In this document: in pieces, positions 29,744-38,430 of the stretch
Position numbering within the stretch: position 1 is the stretch's first letter
How the letters are laid out: each line of letters begins with the position of its first letter
Assembly (NCBI RefSeq): GCF_003387165.1
Contig: NZ_QUMW01000009.1
Span: forward strand, 558,001-622,000
Direction: 5' to 3'
DNA from: Jeotgalicoccus halotolerans
GTDB taxonomy: Bacteria > Bacillota > Bacilli > Staphylococcales > Salinicoccaceae
DNA: 64,000 nt
Program-made: the position numbers and the translations under genes
The notes under the pieces: generated by a model
What the model was told of the DNA's origin: nothing
The model's database searches: none
The model's input: the letters and a program-made list of their open reading frames with translations, nothing else

Positions 29744-30979
29744 TTACTCATAAATACCTTCCGGCACTGTGATACCTTCGTCATCATATTCACCATAATC
29801 TTCGAGGTCCGATGATACTTCAATATGCAGTTTCTCACCTTCCACTAAGCCTGGTGCAGTTGAAACATAAGCAACATGTGACAGTTCATTCGTTTCTTTA
29901 TCAACGATACCGACTACAGCATTTTGCTGCTCCGATAATTCAGCATTGGTAAACTCTACACTGAAAAGGCTGCCGAATGTATCATGCAAGATATTTTCAG
30001 ATCCGATGTTATGAAGATAATAATTCTCATCATCTTCCGAGATATTGATTACATCAGAACTTTCCATAAAAGCGTCATGCAGATTGGAGTATGAGCCGTA
30101 ATAGATTTCTTCTGCTTCAGCCTGTCCTCCGTAATCATTCCACATGCCGTTCTCATACACAAACAGTGAGTCGGCATCAGCATAAGCGTAAGGAACAATC
30201 GAACTCGTCGCAGGATCGAACATGCCAGAGAATACTTCAAATTCATCCCCTTCATCTATTTCCGCTGTCAGACCTGCCACATCACTATCCGCAGGAAGGT
30301 CTGAATTTCCGGCAAAAACGTTAATTACCATAAATGTTTCTGCATAGTAAGTCGCTACATCTTCTTTTGGCATGAGTACTTCTTCAATTGCTGCATCCGA
30401 TTCGGAAGCGTTCGCCAGCTGTTCGCCGATACCTGAGTTCAATTCAAACATCGAAGTCATTTCAGTACCATCTTGTCCGGTTAATGTCTCTTCGGAAACT
30501 TCAAAATTAATATCTCTTGATTCCGATTCTGCACTGTCCGCATCAACATTATCTATTGAAGATGAGCTTTCAGATGAATCATCTTCTTCAATACCGTCTT
30601 CACTGTCACTCTCTGAATCATCAGTTTCAGTACCCGATTCTTCATTTTCCGCTTCATCATCTCTGTCAGTGTCTTCTCTTGCTCTGTCTTCACCTGTTGT
30701 ATCTTCTGTCTCATCCGTTGATTCGTCATCTGATGTATCTTCGCCGGAATTTGTCCCTTCTGTATCAGTTTCTGCTTCTTCACCGGATCCTGTACCTTCC
30801 TTGTCTTCTACAGAATTATCCTCGGCATCTTCTTCTGTGCCCTCGCTCGGTGCCGTATTATCTTCCGCAGGTTCCTCCGTGTCACTCGTTCCGCAGCCTG
30901 CTAAAAATAAGAAGCCTGCAAATAACAGCATTAAATATCTGATAAATATCCACTCCTTAAGATTAAGAATATAGTTCAT
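29744..30979 (-). CDS. lipoprotein with long acidic low-complexity linker
   Basis: Secreted lipoprotein. The hydrophobic segment ends in LFLAGC, a lipobox. About 120 residues of Glu, Asp, Ser and Thr then form a disordered spacer, and a folded C-terminal domain of roughly 235 residues follows that I do not recognise. It would be anchored to the outer face of the membrane, with the domain held away by the spacer. The ATG at 30979 is conservative: its AGGGA site is about 15 bases away. A much better AAGGAG site points 9 bases downstream to an in-frame ATC at 30943 (see findings). The opposite-strand frames are mirrors of the repeat. Confidence 0.75.
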   Translation of the reverse strand: MNYILNLKEWIFIRYLMLLFAGFLFLAGCGTSDTEEPAEDNTAPSEGTEEDAEDNSVEDKEGTGSGEEAETDTEGTNSGEDTSDDESTDETEDTTGEDRAREDTDRDDEAENEESGTETDDSESDSEDGIEEDDSSESSSSIDNVDADSAESESRDINFEVSEETLTGQDGTEMTSMFELNSGIGEQLANASESDAAIEEVLMPKEDVATYYAETFMVINVFAGNSDLPADSDVAGLTAEIDEGDEFEVFSGMFDPATSSIVPYAYADADSLFVYENGMWNDYGGQAEAEEIYYGSYSNLHDAFMESSDVINISEDDENYYLHNIGSENILHDTFGSLFSVEFTNAELSEQQNAVVGIVDKETNELSHVAYVSTAPGLVEGEKLHIEVSSDLEDYGEYDDEGITVPEGIYE

Positions 30980-31089
30980 TATAATTTTTACTTTCCCTAA
31001 AAATTTCTGAATAAACGGAAAATGGACAAATAAAGACATAAAATCGTCACAACTTATATTTTCTTAAATTTCTGAATACATAAAATAAT

Positions 31090-31118
31090 TTGTCATTATA
31101 TTTCCCCAGTGATAAACT
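31090..31118 (+). promoter_or_regulatory. probable sigma-A promoter of the M20 hydrolase operon
   Basis: TTGTCA (31090-31095), 17 bp, TAAACT (31113-31118). The -10 is weak but the spacing is ideal, and the start codon is 30 bp downstream. Confidence 0.5.
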
Positions 31119-31147
31119 ATGTTCATATATAAAAAGGGGGATTCACA

Positions 31148-32338
31148 ATGAGTTTAAAAGAAAAGCTTTTCAGTAAACTGGAGTCGAAAGAACAGCACAT
31201 GATTGAAACGAGAAGGCATCTTCATGCTAACCCGGAACTTTCATTTAAAGAAGAAAACACAGCGAAGTTTATCGAAGACTTTTATAAGGATAAGGATGTT
31301 AAAGTTACTGCAAATGTTGGAAACGGTTATGGAATTATCGTTGAAATCAGCGGCCAGTCACCTGGCAAAACCATCGGTCTTCGCGCCGACTTTGATGCAC
31401 TGCCGATTCAGGAAGAAGCAGATGTTCCTTTCAAGTCTAAAAATGACGGAGTGATGCACGCCTGCGGACACGACGTACATACCGCTTACCTGCTCCACCT
31501 CGGGGAAGCGCTGATTGAATTAAAAGATGAATGGAACGGCACGATAAAACTCATTCATCAGCACGCTGAAGAAGTACCGCCAGGCGGTGCGAAAAGCATT
31601 GTTGAATCAGGCATACTCGATGACCTCGACGAAGTATACGGCATTCATATTTTCCCTATGCTCGACGTCGGGGAAGTAGGTCTGATATCCAGCAATTCAA
31701 TGGCCGGCCGCTCCAACTTTGATTTAACTATACAAGGTTCAGGCGGACACGGCGCAATGCCTCATACGACCCATGATGCGTTAGTTGCCGGCGCTTACTT
31801 TGTCGCTGAAGCACAGACAATCGTTTCCCGCCGCATGGATCCGATGGACTCAGTCGTCGTATCAGTTACAGCCTTCGATGCACCGGGCGGCTACAACGTT
31901 ATTCAGGATAAAGTTACTCTTAGAGGAACAGTCCGTTACTTAAATGAAGAAAATAAAGTACCTGCCTATGAAGCTATGAAGAAAATTGCTGCCGGTATTG
32001 AAAGTTCATTTGATGTTGAATGCGATCTGGATTATGTTTACGATTATCCGGTGACCTACAACCACCCTGAGGAGACACAATATGTGGAAGATATTTTATC
32101 AGAAAGTGTCGGTTCTTATATTACTGAGATTAAACATCCGAAACCTTCCAGCGGATCTGAAGACTTTGCATATTACACTCAAAAAATACCCGGGACTTTC
32201 ATCCACGTAGGATCGAAACCTGACGGTGTGGAAAATCCATATCCAAACCATCACCCTAAATTTGAAGTTCATGAAGATTCGCTTTTAATCAGTGCGAAAA
32301 CTTTAGGAGATGTGGTTTTAGGACGCCTTGAAAGTTAA
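31148..32338 (+). CDS. M20 family amidohydrolase (N-acyl-amino-acid hydrolase type)
   Basis: Cytoplasmic di-metal hydrolase of 396 residues. The catalytic domain has RRHLHANPELSFKE, the metal motif MHACGHDVHTAY near residue 103 and the catalytic Glu pair in QHAEEVPPGG near residue 140. A dimerisation domain is inserted at about 190-300. The last metal ligand lies near NHHPKFEVHEDSL. Relatives remove acyl groups from amino acids or act on indole-acetyl and aminobenzoyl conjugates. Two membrane protein genes follow on the same strand, so it probably acts on a compound that they import. Confidence 0.9.
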   Translation: MSLKEKLFSKLESKEQHMIETRRHLHANPELSFKEENTAKFIEDFYKDKDVKVTANVGNGYGIIVEISGQSPGKTIGLRADFDALPIQEEADVPFKSKNDGVMHACGHDVHTAYLLHLGEALIELKDEWNGTIKLIHQHAEEVPPGGAKSIVESGILDDLDEVYGIHIFPMLDVGEVGLISSNSMAGRSNFDLTIQGSGGHGAMPHTTHDALVAGAYFVAEAQTIVSRRMDPMDSVVVSVTAFDAPGGYNVIQDKVTLRGTVRYLNEENKVPAYEAMKKIAAGIESSFDVECDLDYVYDYPVTYNHPEETQYVEDILSESVGSYITEIKHPKPSSGSEDFAYYTQKIPGTFIHVGSKPDGVENPYPNHHPKFEVHEDSLLISAKTLGDVVLGRLES

Positions 32339-32380
32339 TGTAATTTAAAAACAGAAAGATAAATAAAGGGGTTTGATTAC

Positions 32381-33085
32381 ATGTCAGGTATGGATTTTGC
32401 CAACTCCCCTGTCGTCTGGATATTTGCTTCCGCGATAGTGGCCTTGGTTATTTTTCAGGCAGTAAAATTTTTATCATTATCAAAGAAAGCAGCAAGAGAT
32501 GTGGGCATCAGCGAAATGGATATTAAACGCGCAGTGAAGACCGGAAGTATTACTGCGATTGGTCCTTCAATTGGTATTATCATTGTTGCAGTATCTTTAA
32601 TTTCATTAATCGGCAATCCGCTGACTATGATGAGAATCGGTGTTATCGGATCTGCACCGATTGAAAGTATGGGCGCACAGCTGTCGGCACAATCTGCAGG
32701 AGCAGCTTTAGCGGGGGATGGTTTTACTCCTGAAATATTTAACCTCGTCGTCTGGACCTTATGTATCGGCGGTGCCGGCTGGATGATTTTTACCTTTTTC
32801 GCTACACCGTACTTAAGTAAAATACAGACTAAATTAACAGCTAAACCAAAAGGTGAATACTTAATGGGCATAGTTGCGAGCGGTGCAATGATTGCCGTTT
32901 TCGGATCGTTAACCGGCGCTGAAATGATAAAAAGCGCACCCTATATTTTCACGGCAATAGTGGCTGTAATTTCGTCACTTACATTTAACTATATAGCAAA
33001 TAAAAAAGGAATTAACTGGCTGAAAGAATGGTCATTAGGATTTTCAATACTGATCAGTCTGATCGCAGTTTATTTCTTTATATAA
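32381..33085 (+). CDS. DUF5058 membrane protein, putative transporter half
   Basis: Integral membrane protein of 234 residues with about six helices and no charged catalytic motif. It resembles DUF5058, a family often beside M20 hydrolases. It starts 42 bases after the hydrolase with AAGGGG upstream, and the third gene begins 15 bases later. The trio looks like one transport-and-cleave module. Substrate is unknown; pairing with the hydrolase is the main functional clue. Confidence 0.7.
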   Translation: MSGMDFANSPVVWIFASAIVALVIFQAVKFLSLSKKAARDVGISEMDIKRAVKTGSITAIGPSIGIIIVAVSLISLIGNPLTMMRIGVIGSAPIESMGAQLSAQSAGAALAGDGFTPEIFNLVVWTLCIGGAGWMIFTFFATPYLSKIQTKLTAKPKGEYLMGIVASGAMIAVFGSLTGAEMIKSAPYIFTAIVAVISSLTFNYIANKKGINWLKEWSLGFSILISLIAVYFFI

Positions 33086-33100
33086 AACGGAGGGGTTTTT

Positions 33101-33745
33101 ATGCAGGAATTTAGAGCAGCCTCTCACAGATGGGGCCGTATTACTTTAGGGCTGGCAATCTTAATATCATTTGCAATGCCTTTATACATTTCGTTTGTTA
33201 TGGGATTCCATCCCGGATTCTCATTAATTCTTAACAGCTTTCTCGCTTATGCAGCAGTTGTTGCAATCGTCTGGTTTTTAGAACCGATTATGTACTTCCC
33301 TGTACTCGGAGTATCCGGTACATATGTTGCATTTTTTACCGGCAACATCTCAAACATGTGCCTGCCTGCAGTCGCATCATGCCAGGAAGCAGTCGGTGTT
33401 AAAGCGGGTACAGATGAAGGTGAAATTATCGGCACACTTGGAATCAGTGCCGCTTCACTCGTTAATAAAATAATACTGATACCTGTTATACTTGCGGGAC
33501 TATGGCTCTTAACAGTGATTCCTGAAAGTGTACAGGAAGTATTTCCATTCGTTCTGCCGGCAATCTTCGGTGCAGTACTCGCACAATTTTCAGGTAAATT
33601 CCCGCTTTACGGAGTGCTCGCACTCGGTGTCGGAATACTCGTAAATATGTCGCCGCTGCCGCTGTTCACAAAAAATATTTTATGTATCGTCATCTTAGTT
33701 GCCATTATGCTGACTGTAAATAAAATGAAAAATAAAGAAGCATAG
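33101..33745 (+). CDS. membrane protein, putative partner of the DUF5058 protein
   Basis: A 214-residue protein with about six to seven helices. A cysteine-containing segment MCLPAVASCQEAVGVKAG sits near residues 85-105, followed by DEGEIIGTLGISAASLVN. I recognise no named family. It is the last gene of the hydrolase-DUF5058 operon and ends in a terminator. Its size and position suggest it forms a two-component membrane complex with the preceding protein; this is inference. Confidence 0.65.
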   Translation: MQEFRAASHRWGRITLGLAILISFAMPLYISFVMGFHPGFSLILNSFLAYAAVVAIVWFLEPIMYFPVLGVSGTYVAFFTGNISNMCLPAVASCQEAVGVKAGTDEGEIIGTLGISAASLVNKIILIPVILAGLWLLTVIPESVQEVFPFVLPAIFGAVLAQFSGKFPLYGVLALGVGILVNMSPLPLFTKNILCIVILVAIMLTVNKMKNKEA

Positions 33746-33759
33746 TATTATTAAAAACC

Positions 33760-33789
33760 ATCCGGAATCTCTGTGATTCCGGATTTTTC
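33760..33789 (+). terminator. terminator of the M20/DUF5058 operon
   Basis: Perfect 10-bp stem ATCCGGAATC / GATTCCGGAT with a 5-nt loop and TTTTC after it. Confidence 0.85.
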
Positions 33790-33885
33790 ATGTGATAAAT
33801 TTGTCCGGGTAGGACGACGATCTGGTGTTGTACTTGTACATACCATAATGCACCATTCCCCGCGGTCCACACCCTCATCCCAATC

Positions 33886-33919
33886 CAAAAAAAGCGGCAC
33901 CCTAAAAAGAGTACCGCTT
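33886..33919 (-). terminator. terminator of the DJ-1/PfpI gene
   Basis: AAGCGGTAC pairs with GTGCCGCTT (one G-U) on the minus strand, followed by seven T. The 96 bp between this and the converging terminator is G-rich when read outward from the hairpin and contains the direct pair TTGTAC. Confidence 0.75.
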
Positions 33920-33932
33920 ACTTCAAAATATA

Positions 33933-34601
33933 TTATTGCAATCTGTTAATTACTGCTTCTGCAACCCCTTCGGCTGATGCCGGGTTCTGCCCCGTAATAA
34001 AGCTGCCGCTTGAAACGACATTTTCTTCGCCCGCTTCGCCTTTTACGAAACCTGCGCCGTTTTCTTCAAGTTTTGTCTGCAGCATAAACGGCATATCTTC
34101 TGATAAATTCACGGCGTCTTCTTCAGCATTTGTAAATGCAGTCAGTTTAACACCGTCTACTAAATATTTACCGTCCTTGGTTTTTGCATCGGCAAAGGCT
34201 GCCGGTCCGTGACATACAGCACTGATAATTCTGCCGTTGTCTTTAAAGTAGGCCATAATATTTTGAATATCAGGATCTCCCGGGAAGTCAAACATTGCCC
34301 CGTGACCGCCTGCTAAGAATATTGCGTCATATCCTTCATATACCAGGTCTCCGATACGCGGCGTTTTCTGAAGAAGTTTCGTCACTTCAGTGAATTTCTC
34401 ATCATCATTCCCATTCTCGACAGAGTTCGGGTCAATCGGAACATCTCCGCCTTTCGGTGATGCTATATCAACTTTAAATCCTGCACTCTGAAATGCGATA
34501 TAAGGTTCTGCTGCTTCAGACAGCCACAGACCTGTCGGTTTATCTTTATTGCCTGCGATTGTGTCAGCATTTGTTACCATAATTAATACAGATTTAGTCA
34601 T
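33933..34601 (-). CDS. DJ-1/PfpI family protein (Hsp31-like)
   Basis: Class I glutamine-amidotransferase-like protein of 222 residues. The nucleophile elbow AVCHGPAAF holds the reactive Cys near residue 133 with the neighbouring His. The GHGAMFDFPGDPD segment matches the larger Hsp31/HchA-like branch. Members detoxify glyoxals or act as chaperones and deglycases; activity here is not certain. The frame starts at a GTG (34613) within GGAGAGTG, so the ATG at 34601 (MTKSVLIMVTNADT) is used. A sigma-B-like promoter lies upstream, consistent with a stress gene. Confidence 0.85.
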   Translation of the reverse strand: MTKSVLIMVTNADTIAGNKDKPTGLWLSEAAEPYIAFQSAGFKVDIASPKGGDVPIDPNSVENGNDDEKFTEVTKLLQKTPRIGDLVYEGYDAIFLAGGHGAMFDFPGDPDIQNIMAYFKDNGRIISAVCHGPAAFADAKTKDGKYLVDGVKLTAFTNAEEDAVNLSEDMPFMLQTKLEENGAGFVKGEAGEENVVSSGSFITGQNPASAEGVAEAVINRLQ

Positions 34602-34629
34602 ATTAATATCCACTCTCCTTTTAATTTGT

Positions 34630-34655
34630 TTACCCTAAAGATTAAGATATTAATC
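34630..34655 (-). promoter_or_regulatory. sigma-B-like promoter of the DJ-1/PfpI gene
   Basis: GATTAA (34650-34655), 14 bp, GGGTAA (34630-34635), close to the sigma-B consensus with the same 14-bp spacing as the K+ channel promoter. Confidence 0.55.
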
Positions 34656-34662
34656 TCAGTTT

Positions 34663-34700
34663 AATTAAAAAGAAGCACCAAACTGATATTTCAGCCGGCG
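34663..34700 (-). terminator. terminator of the SCO gene
   Basis: On the minus strand AGCGCCGGCTGA pairs with TCAGTTTGGTGCT (G-U pairs and a one-base bulge) around an AATA loop, followed by a T-rich stretch. Confidence 0.55.
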
Positions 34701-34716
34701 CTCATAAAAATTTTAT

Positions 34717-35331
34717 TTATTCTTCATTATTCTGTTCAACCAGCTTTTCTACATCAGATACAACTTCCGCCTGCGGGAATTTTGTATCGCCTGAATCTAC
34801 ACCGGAATAGTCTTTAATGATTGTACCGTCTGCATCAATCAGATAGAAAGCAGTACCGTGGGTGACCTGGTTGCTGCCTTTTGGCGGCGGTGCGACAATG
34901 GTTTTAAAGTTATCTTCTGCGAATCCTCTAATAAACTCATAGTCATACCCTGTCAGAAACTGCCATTCTGTATTTTCCGGTATATCATACCAGCCTGCAT
35001 ATTCCGTTAACACTTCAGGTGTATCAACTTCAGGATCAACAGAGAAACTCATTACTCCATAGTTCTCGATGCCCTTTTCATCCAATTCCTGGGTGACCTG
35101 AGTCATATTTTGAGTCATCGGCGGGCAAACAGTCGCACAGTTCGTAAAGATAAAGCTGAGGAGCCATACTTTACCATCCATATCTTCTCTAGTGAACGCT
35201 TCATCATTCTGATTCGTCACTTCGAAGTCCTGTACTTCATCACCGTACCGGCTCATCGGCTCTACTGCGCCTGCACTGCATGCTGATAAAAACATCAGTG
35301 AAGCCAAAACCGCGATTAACCACTTTTTCAA
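34717..35331 (-). CDS. SCO1/SenC family lipoprotein
   Basis: Membrane-anchored thioredoxin-fold protein (204 residues) that delivers copper to the CuA centre of cytochrome oxidase or reduces its cysteines. The signal peptide ends in LMFLSAC (lipobox). The copper motif CATVC lies near residue 63 and the third ligand His in QVTHGTAFYL near residue 157. Start is TTG at 35331 with GGAGGGG seven bases upstream. A ba3-type oxidase lies at the left window edge; ba3 enzymes have a CuA site, so a link is possible, although the genes are 34 kb apart. Confidence 0.9.
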   Translation of the reverse strand: MKKWLIAVLASLMFLSACSAGAVEPMSRYGDEVQDFEVTNQNDEAFTREDMDGKVWLLSFIFTNCATVCPPMTQNMTQVTQELDEKGIENYGVMSFSVDPEVDTPEVLTEYAGWYDIPENTEWQFLTGYDYEFIRGFAEDNFKTIVAPPPKGSNQVTHGTAFYLIDADGTIIKDYSGVDSGDTKFPQAEVVSDVEKLVEQNNEE

Positions 35332-35427
35332 GTGTGTCCCCTCCTACATTTCATCTTACTACCAATGTTATCAAAAATTAAAAATTCTGTGCATGAAAAT
35401 TATGCACTTTCTATGACTAATCATTGT

Positions 35428-38400
35428 CTAAAGGGTCACAATTTTCGTCGTACTCCGCTCATTATCCGGTTTCACATATAAGATGTGCTCCATACGTTCT
35501 TTTAATTCTTCGACGTGAGAGATGATGCCGATTGTTTTTCCTGTTGTCTGCAGATCAATCAAAGTAGATATCGCAACTTCCAGTGTTTCGTGGTCGAGCG
35601 TGCCGAATCCTTCATCGATCAGCATGGTATCCAGTGTAATTCCGCCGGATTCCTGCTGCAGCATTTCATTTAAAGCGAGTGCCAGCACGAGTGAAGCCTG
35701 GAAAGTTTCTCCGCCGGACAGTGAATTAATATTGCGCGCCTGGTTATTGTAGTAATCAAAAACTTCTATATCCAGGCCGCTGTAACGGTTCACTTTTTTC
35801 ATGCTCCGCTGCAGTTTATACCGGTGATTCGTCATCGCAGTCAGTCTCACATTAGCAAGTTCCAAAATACGCTCCAGATAATACGTGAGCACATACCGCT
35901 CAAGCGAAACCTTTTGCCCCTTTTTGCCCTGCACCGCTTCAACCAGTTCATTCAGCTGGCTGAATTCTTCATAGGATGCATTGAAAGTGCTGATTAGCTC
36001 TGCCAGATACTCTTTTGAATTGATGTTCTGATTTTTTCTTTCATTGACCGCAGCATAATATTCTCGCGCGGACTCGAGTGCCTTTTCAGCTTCATTTATG
36101 GCCTTAATATCTTCCTCAGTACTGACTTTTTCTGTAGATTCCAATGTTTTCTTTAATTCTTCCAGACTCTTGTTAAGTGATAAATTTTCATCATCAAAAG
36201 TTTTTACTTTTTCTTTTTTCTCGTCAATAGACTCATCGTTAATAATGCGGTGCAGTGTCTCTGTATCCGTATAGCCATGCTGAGTCATAAATTTTTCAAT
36301 TTTACTGTTAAACTTGGCTTCTGACAGAGCGGTCTTGTCAGCATCAGCTTCCAGAGATTTTACTTTTTGAGCGGTTAAATCACGCTGTTTAGTTAAATCA
36401 TTAACAGTTTCTTTCAGCTGATTCAGATTTTCCTGAAACTCTTTTATATCTTCGTTTTCCTTGTTCATATGAGCTTTAAAAGCGCTGAAGTCCTTATAAC
36501 CGGTCACTTCTTTAAATTCCTGCAGTTTTGCTGTCAGCTGATTGACTGCGTTTTTCACTTCCTGGCTCCTCATCATCAAGTCATGCATATTTTCATTTTC
36601 ACGAGCCAGTTCGTTATTAAGCTGTTCTTTTTGTTCAAGTTCACTATTTGTCTCAGCCAGCATTTTTGCCGTTTTTTCTGTCTCTTCTTCTGCAGATTTC
36701 AGTTGCACTTCAAGCATATCCTCATCTTTTTGTTCTTTATCTTTTAATATTTCATCGATTACATCAATTCGCATAACGTGCTTTTGATTAATTTCTTCAT
36801 AGTCAGTGATTTTTTCCGTTAAAGTATTAAGCTCCCGGCGGTCCTCTTTTGAAAACCCGCCTGATTCCGGCAGTTCAAGCACAGTCTGTTCGCAGACTGG
36901 ACATGCTTCGCCGAGCTCAAGATGATTAATAAGATGATTGAGTGTCTGGGCTGTTTCTTCGTCATAGTCTAAAAGACGGGTGTTAAATACGCTTAAGTCT
37001 TTCTTCAGCTGGCTGATATCTCCATTATTTTCTTCGATATTTTTCTTTATCTGTATGCGTTCGTCAATGAGTTTTCGATCGCTATGAGCTTCCTGCACCT
37101 CATTTTCAAGTTGTCTGCTTTTATTTCGGAGTTCACTGTGCTGTTCTTGCAGTTCTGAAGCTTTTTTGTATGTTGCTGTCAGCTTTCCAAGTTTCTTTTT
37201 AATATCTTCAATATAAGCTGAAAGTTTTTTAAGATCTGCTTCTTTCTGCTCTGATTCTGCCGTCAGCGATGCGATTTCATCCCCGAGCGTTTCATATGAA
37301 GATGATAAAAAGGATTCACGCTTATAATACTGCTGCTGCCTTTTATTCATATCGGGTATATTTTCTTTTGTCTCTTCAAGCTGGGCTGCACTGTTATTCA
37401 GTTTCTCTGTCAGATGCGTTTCCTGTTTTGTTTCCGCAGCCAGGCTTTCTTTAATTTTCCGGCCTGCCGTTTTAAGTTCCTGGTGTCGCAGCAGTTCGTA
37501 TCTAATTGACGATACCGATTCAAAGTCAGCGATTTCAGCGCGCCAGGCATCGATTGACTTCGCCTGTTCTTTTAAAGATTCCTTAGACTTTTTTAATTCG
37601 TTCAGCTGATTGATTTGTTCATTGTGTTTTTCTTTTTTAAGTAAAGCTTGCTGCTTTTGATCAAGCTCACTTTTAAACTTCTTGCCTTCTTCAGCCAGTG
37701 TCTCAAGTTTTTTCTTATAACTGAAGATAACCCCGTCTGCATATTCCAAAGCTATATTGTAATTCGGAAATTCCTCCTGCTTTGTAATATCAATGTCGTC
37801 AGTATGGATGTGTTTAACACATTCGTTAATTCTCATATCGAGCTTCGCCGCTTCAGCAGACTGTTCTTTCAGTTTATCTTTTAAATTCAGTTCAAAGTTT
37901 AAAAAACGTCCTGTCTGGAACAGCGTGCGCAGAATTTCCTGTTTGTCTGTACTCGATGACACGAGCAGCTCTTTAAATTCTCCCTGCGGCAGTATTAAAA
38001 TTTTTCTGAACTGCGCCCGGTTCAGTTTCACTATTTCCTCTACTGCGTCTCTCACTTCATTCAACTTACCAGCAAGAATATTCCCTTCTCCGTCGTACAG
38101 CACCGCTTTTGGCGGAGTCGCACTCTTATTACCCGGTTTATGATATTTAAGCGTCCGTTCCACTGTATATTCTTTACCTCGCACATCGAAGGTAAGTCTC
38201 ACCTCTGCCTGTTTATCGATGGGCGCAAATTGGCTGCGGAGGGACTCTTCATCCCGGCCGGCTGTCGATGCACTGCCGTACAAGGCGTATACAATCGCAT
38301 CAAAGATCATCGTTTTACCGGAGCCTGTCCGCCCGCTGATTAAAAACAATTTATTGTTCAGACTGCGGAAATTAATTTCTTCTGATTCAAACGGCCCGAA

Positions 38401-38430
38401 ATATTCTACTTTTAAGTTAATCAGTTTCAT
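35428..38430 (-). CDS. sbcC: SbcC, ATPase subunit of the SbcCD nuclease
   Basis: Rad50-type SMC protein of 1,000 residues. Walker A GRTGSGKT is near residue 33. Long coiled coils (about 180-480 and 530-830) flank the zinc hook CPVC near residue 490. The signature LSGGETFQASLVLALAL and Walker B MLIDEGFGTLD are near the C-terminus. With SbcD it cleaves hairpins and protein-blocked ends. The frame opens 14 codons earlier; AGGTGAA and MKLINLKVEYFGPF select 38430. It overlaps sbcD by 14 bases. Such an enzyme would act on the hairpin-forming repeats in this window. Confidence 0.95.
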   Translation of the reverse strand: MKLINLKVEYFGPFESEEINFRSLNNKLFLISGRTGSGKTMIFDAIVYALYGSASTAGRDEESLRSQFAPIDKQAEVRLTFDVRGKEYTVERTLKYHKPGNKSATPPKAVLYDGEGNILAGKLNEVRDAVEEIVKLNRAQFRKILILPQGEFKELLVSSSTDKQEILRTLFQTGRFLNFELNLKDKLKEQSAEAAKLDMRINECVKHIHTDDIDITKQEEFPNYNIALEYADGVIFSYKKKLETLAEEGKKFKSELDQKQQALLKKEKHNEQINQLNELKKSKESLKEQAKSIDAWRAEIADFESVSSIRYELLRHQELKTAGRKIKESLAAETKQETHLTEKLNNSAAQLEETKENIPDMNKRQQQYYKRESFLSSSYETLGDEIASLTAESEQKEADLKKLSAYIEDIKKKLGKLTATYKKASELQEQHSELRNKSRQLENEVQEAHSDRKLIDERIQIKKNIEENNGDISQLKKDLSVFNTRLLDYDEETAQTLNHLINHLELGEACPVCEQTVLELPESGGFSKEDRRELNTLTEKITDYEEINQKHVMRIDVIDEILKDKEQKDEDMLEVQLKSAEEETEKTAKMLAETNSELEQKEQLNNELARENENMHDLMMRSQEVKNAVNQLTAKLQEFKEVTGYKDFSAFKAHMNKENEDIKEFQENLNQLKETVNDLTKQRDLTAQKVKSLEADADKTALSEAKFNSKIEKFMTQHGYTDTETLHRIINDESIDEKKEKVKTFDDENLSLNKSLEELKKTLESTEKVSTEEDIKAINEAEKALESAREYYAAVNERKNQNINSKEYLAELISTFNASYEEFSQLNELVEAVQGKKGQKVSLERYVLTYYLERILELANVRLTAMTNHRYKLQRSMKKVNRYSGLDIEVFDYYNNQARNINSLSGGETFQASLVLALALNEMLQQESGGITLDTMLIDEGFGTLDHETLEVAISTLIDLQTTGKTIGIISHVEELKERMEHILYVKPDNERSTTKIVTL

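Noticed and set aside
30372-30974. 200-residue Ser-rich frame opposite the lipoprotein gene
   Set aside because: It is the mirror of the acidic Glu/Asp/Ser codons (GAA/TTC, GAT/ATC, TCT/AGA) and has no ribosome site.
33790-33885. Another 41-bp repeat locus
   Set aside because: The stretch has a TTGTAC pair and a G-rich run like other repeat loci, but no similarity at offset 41.
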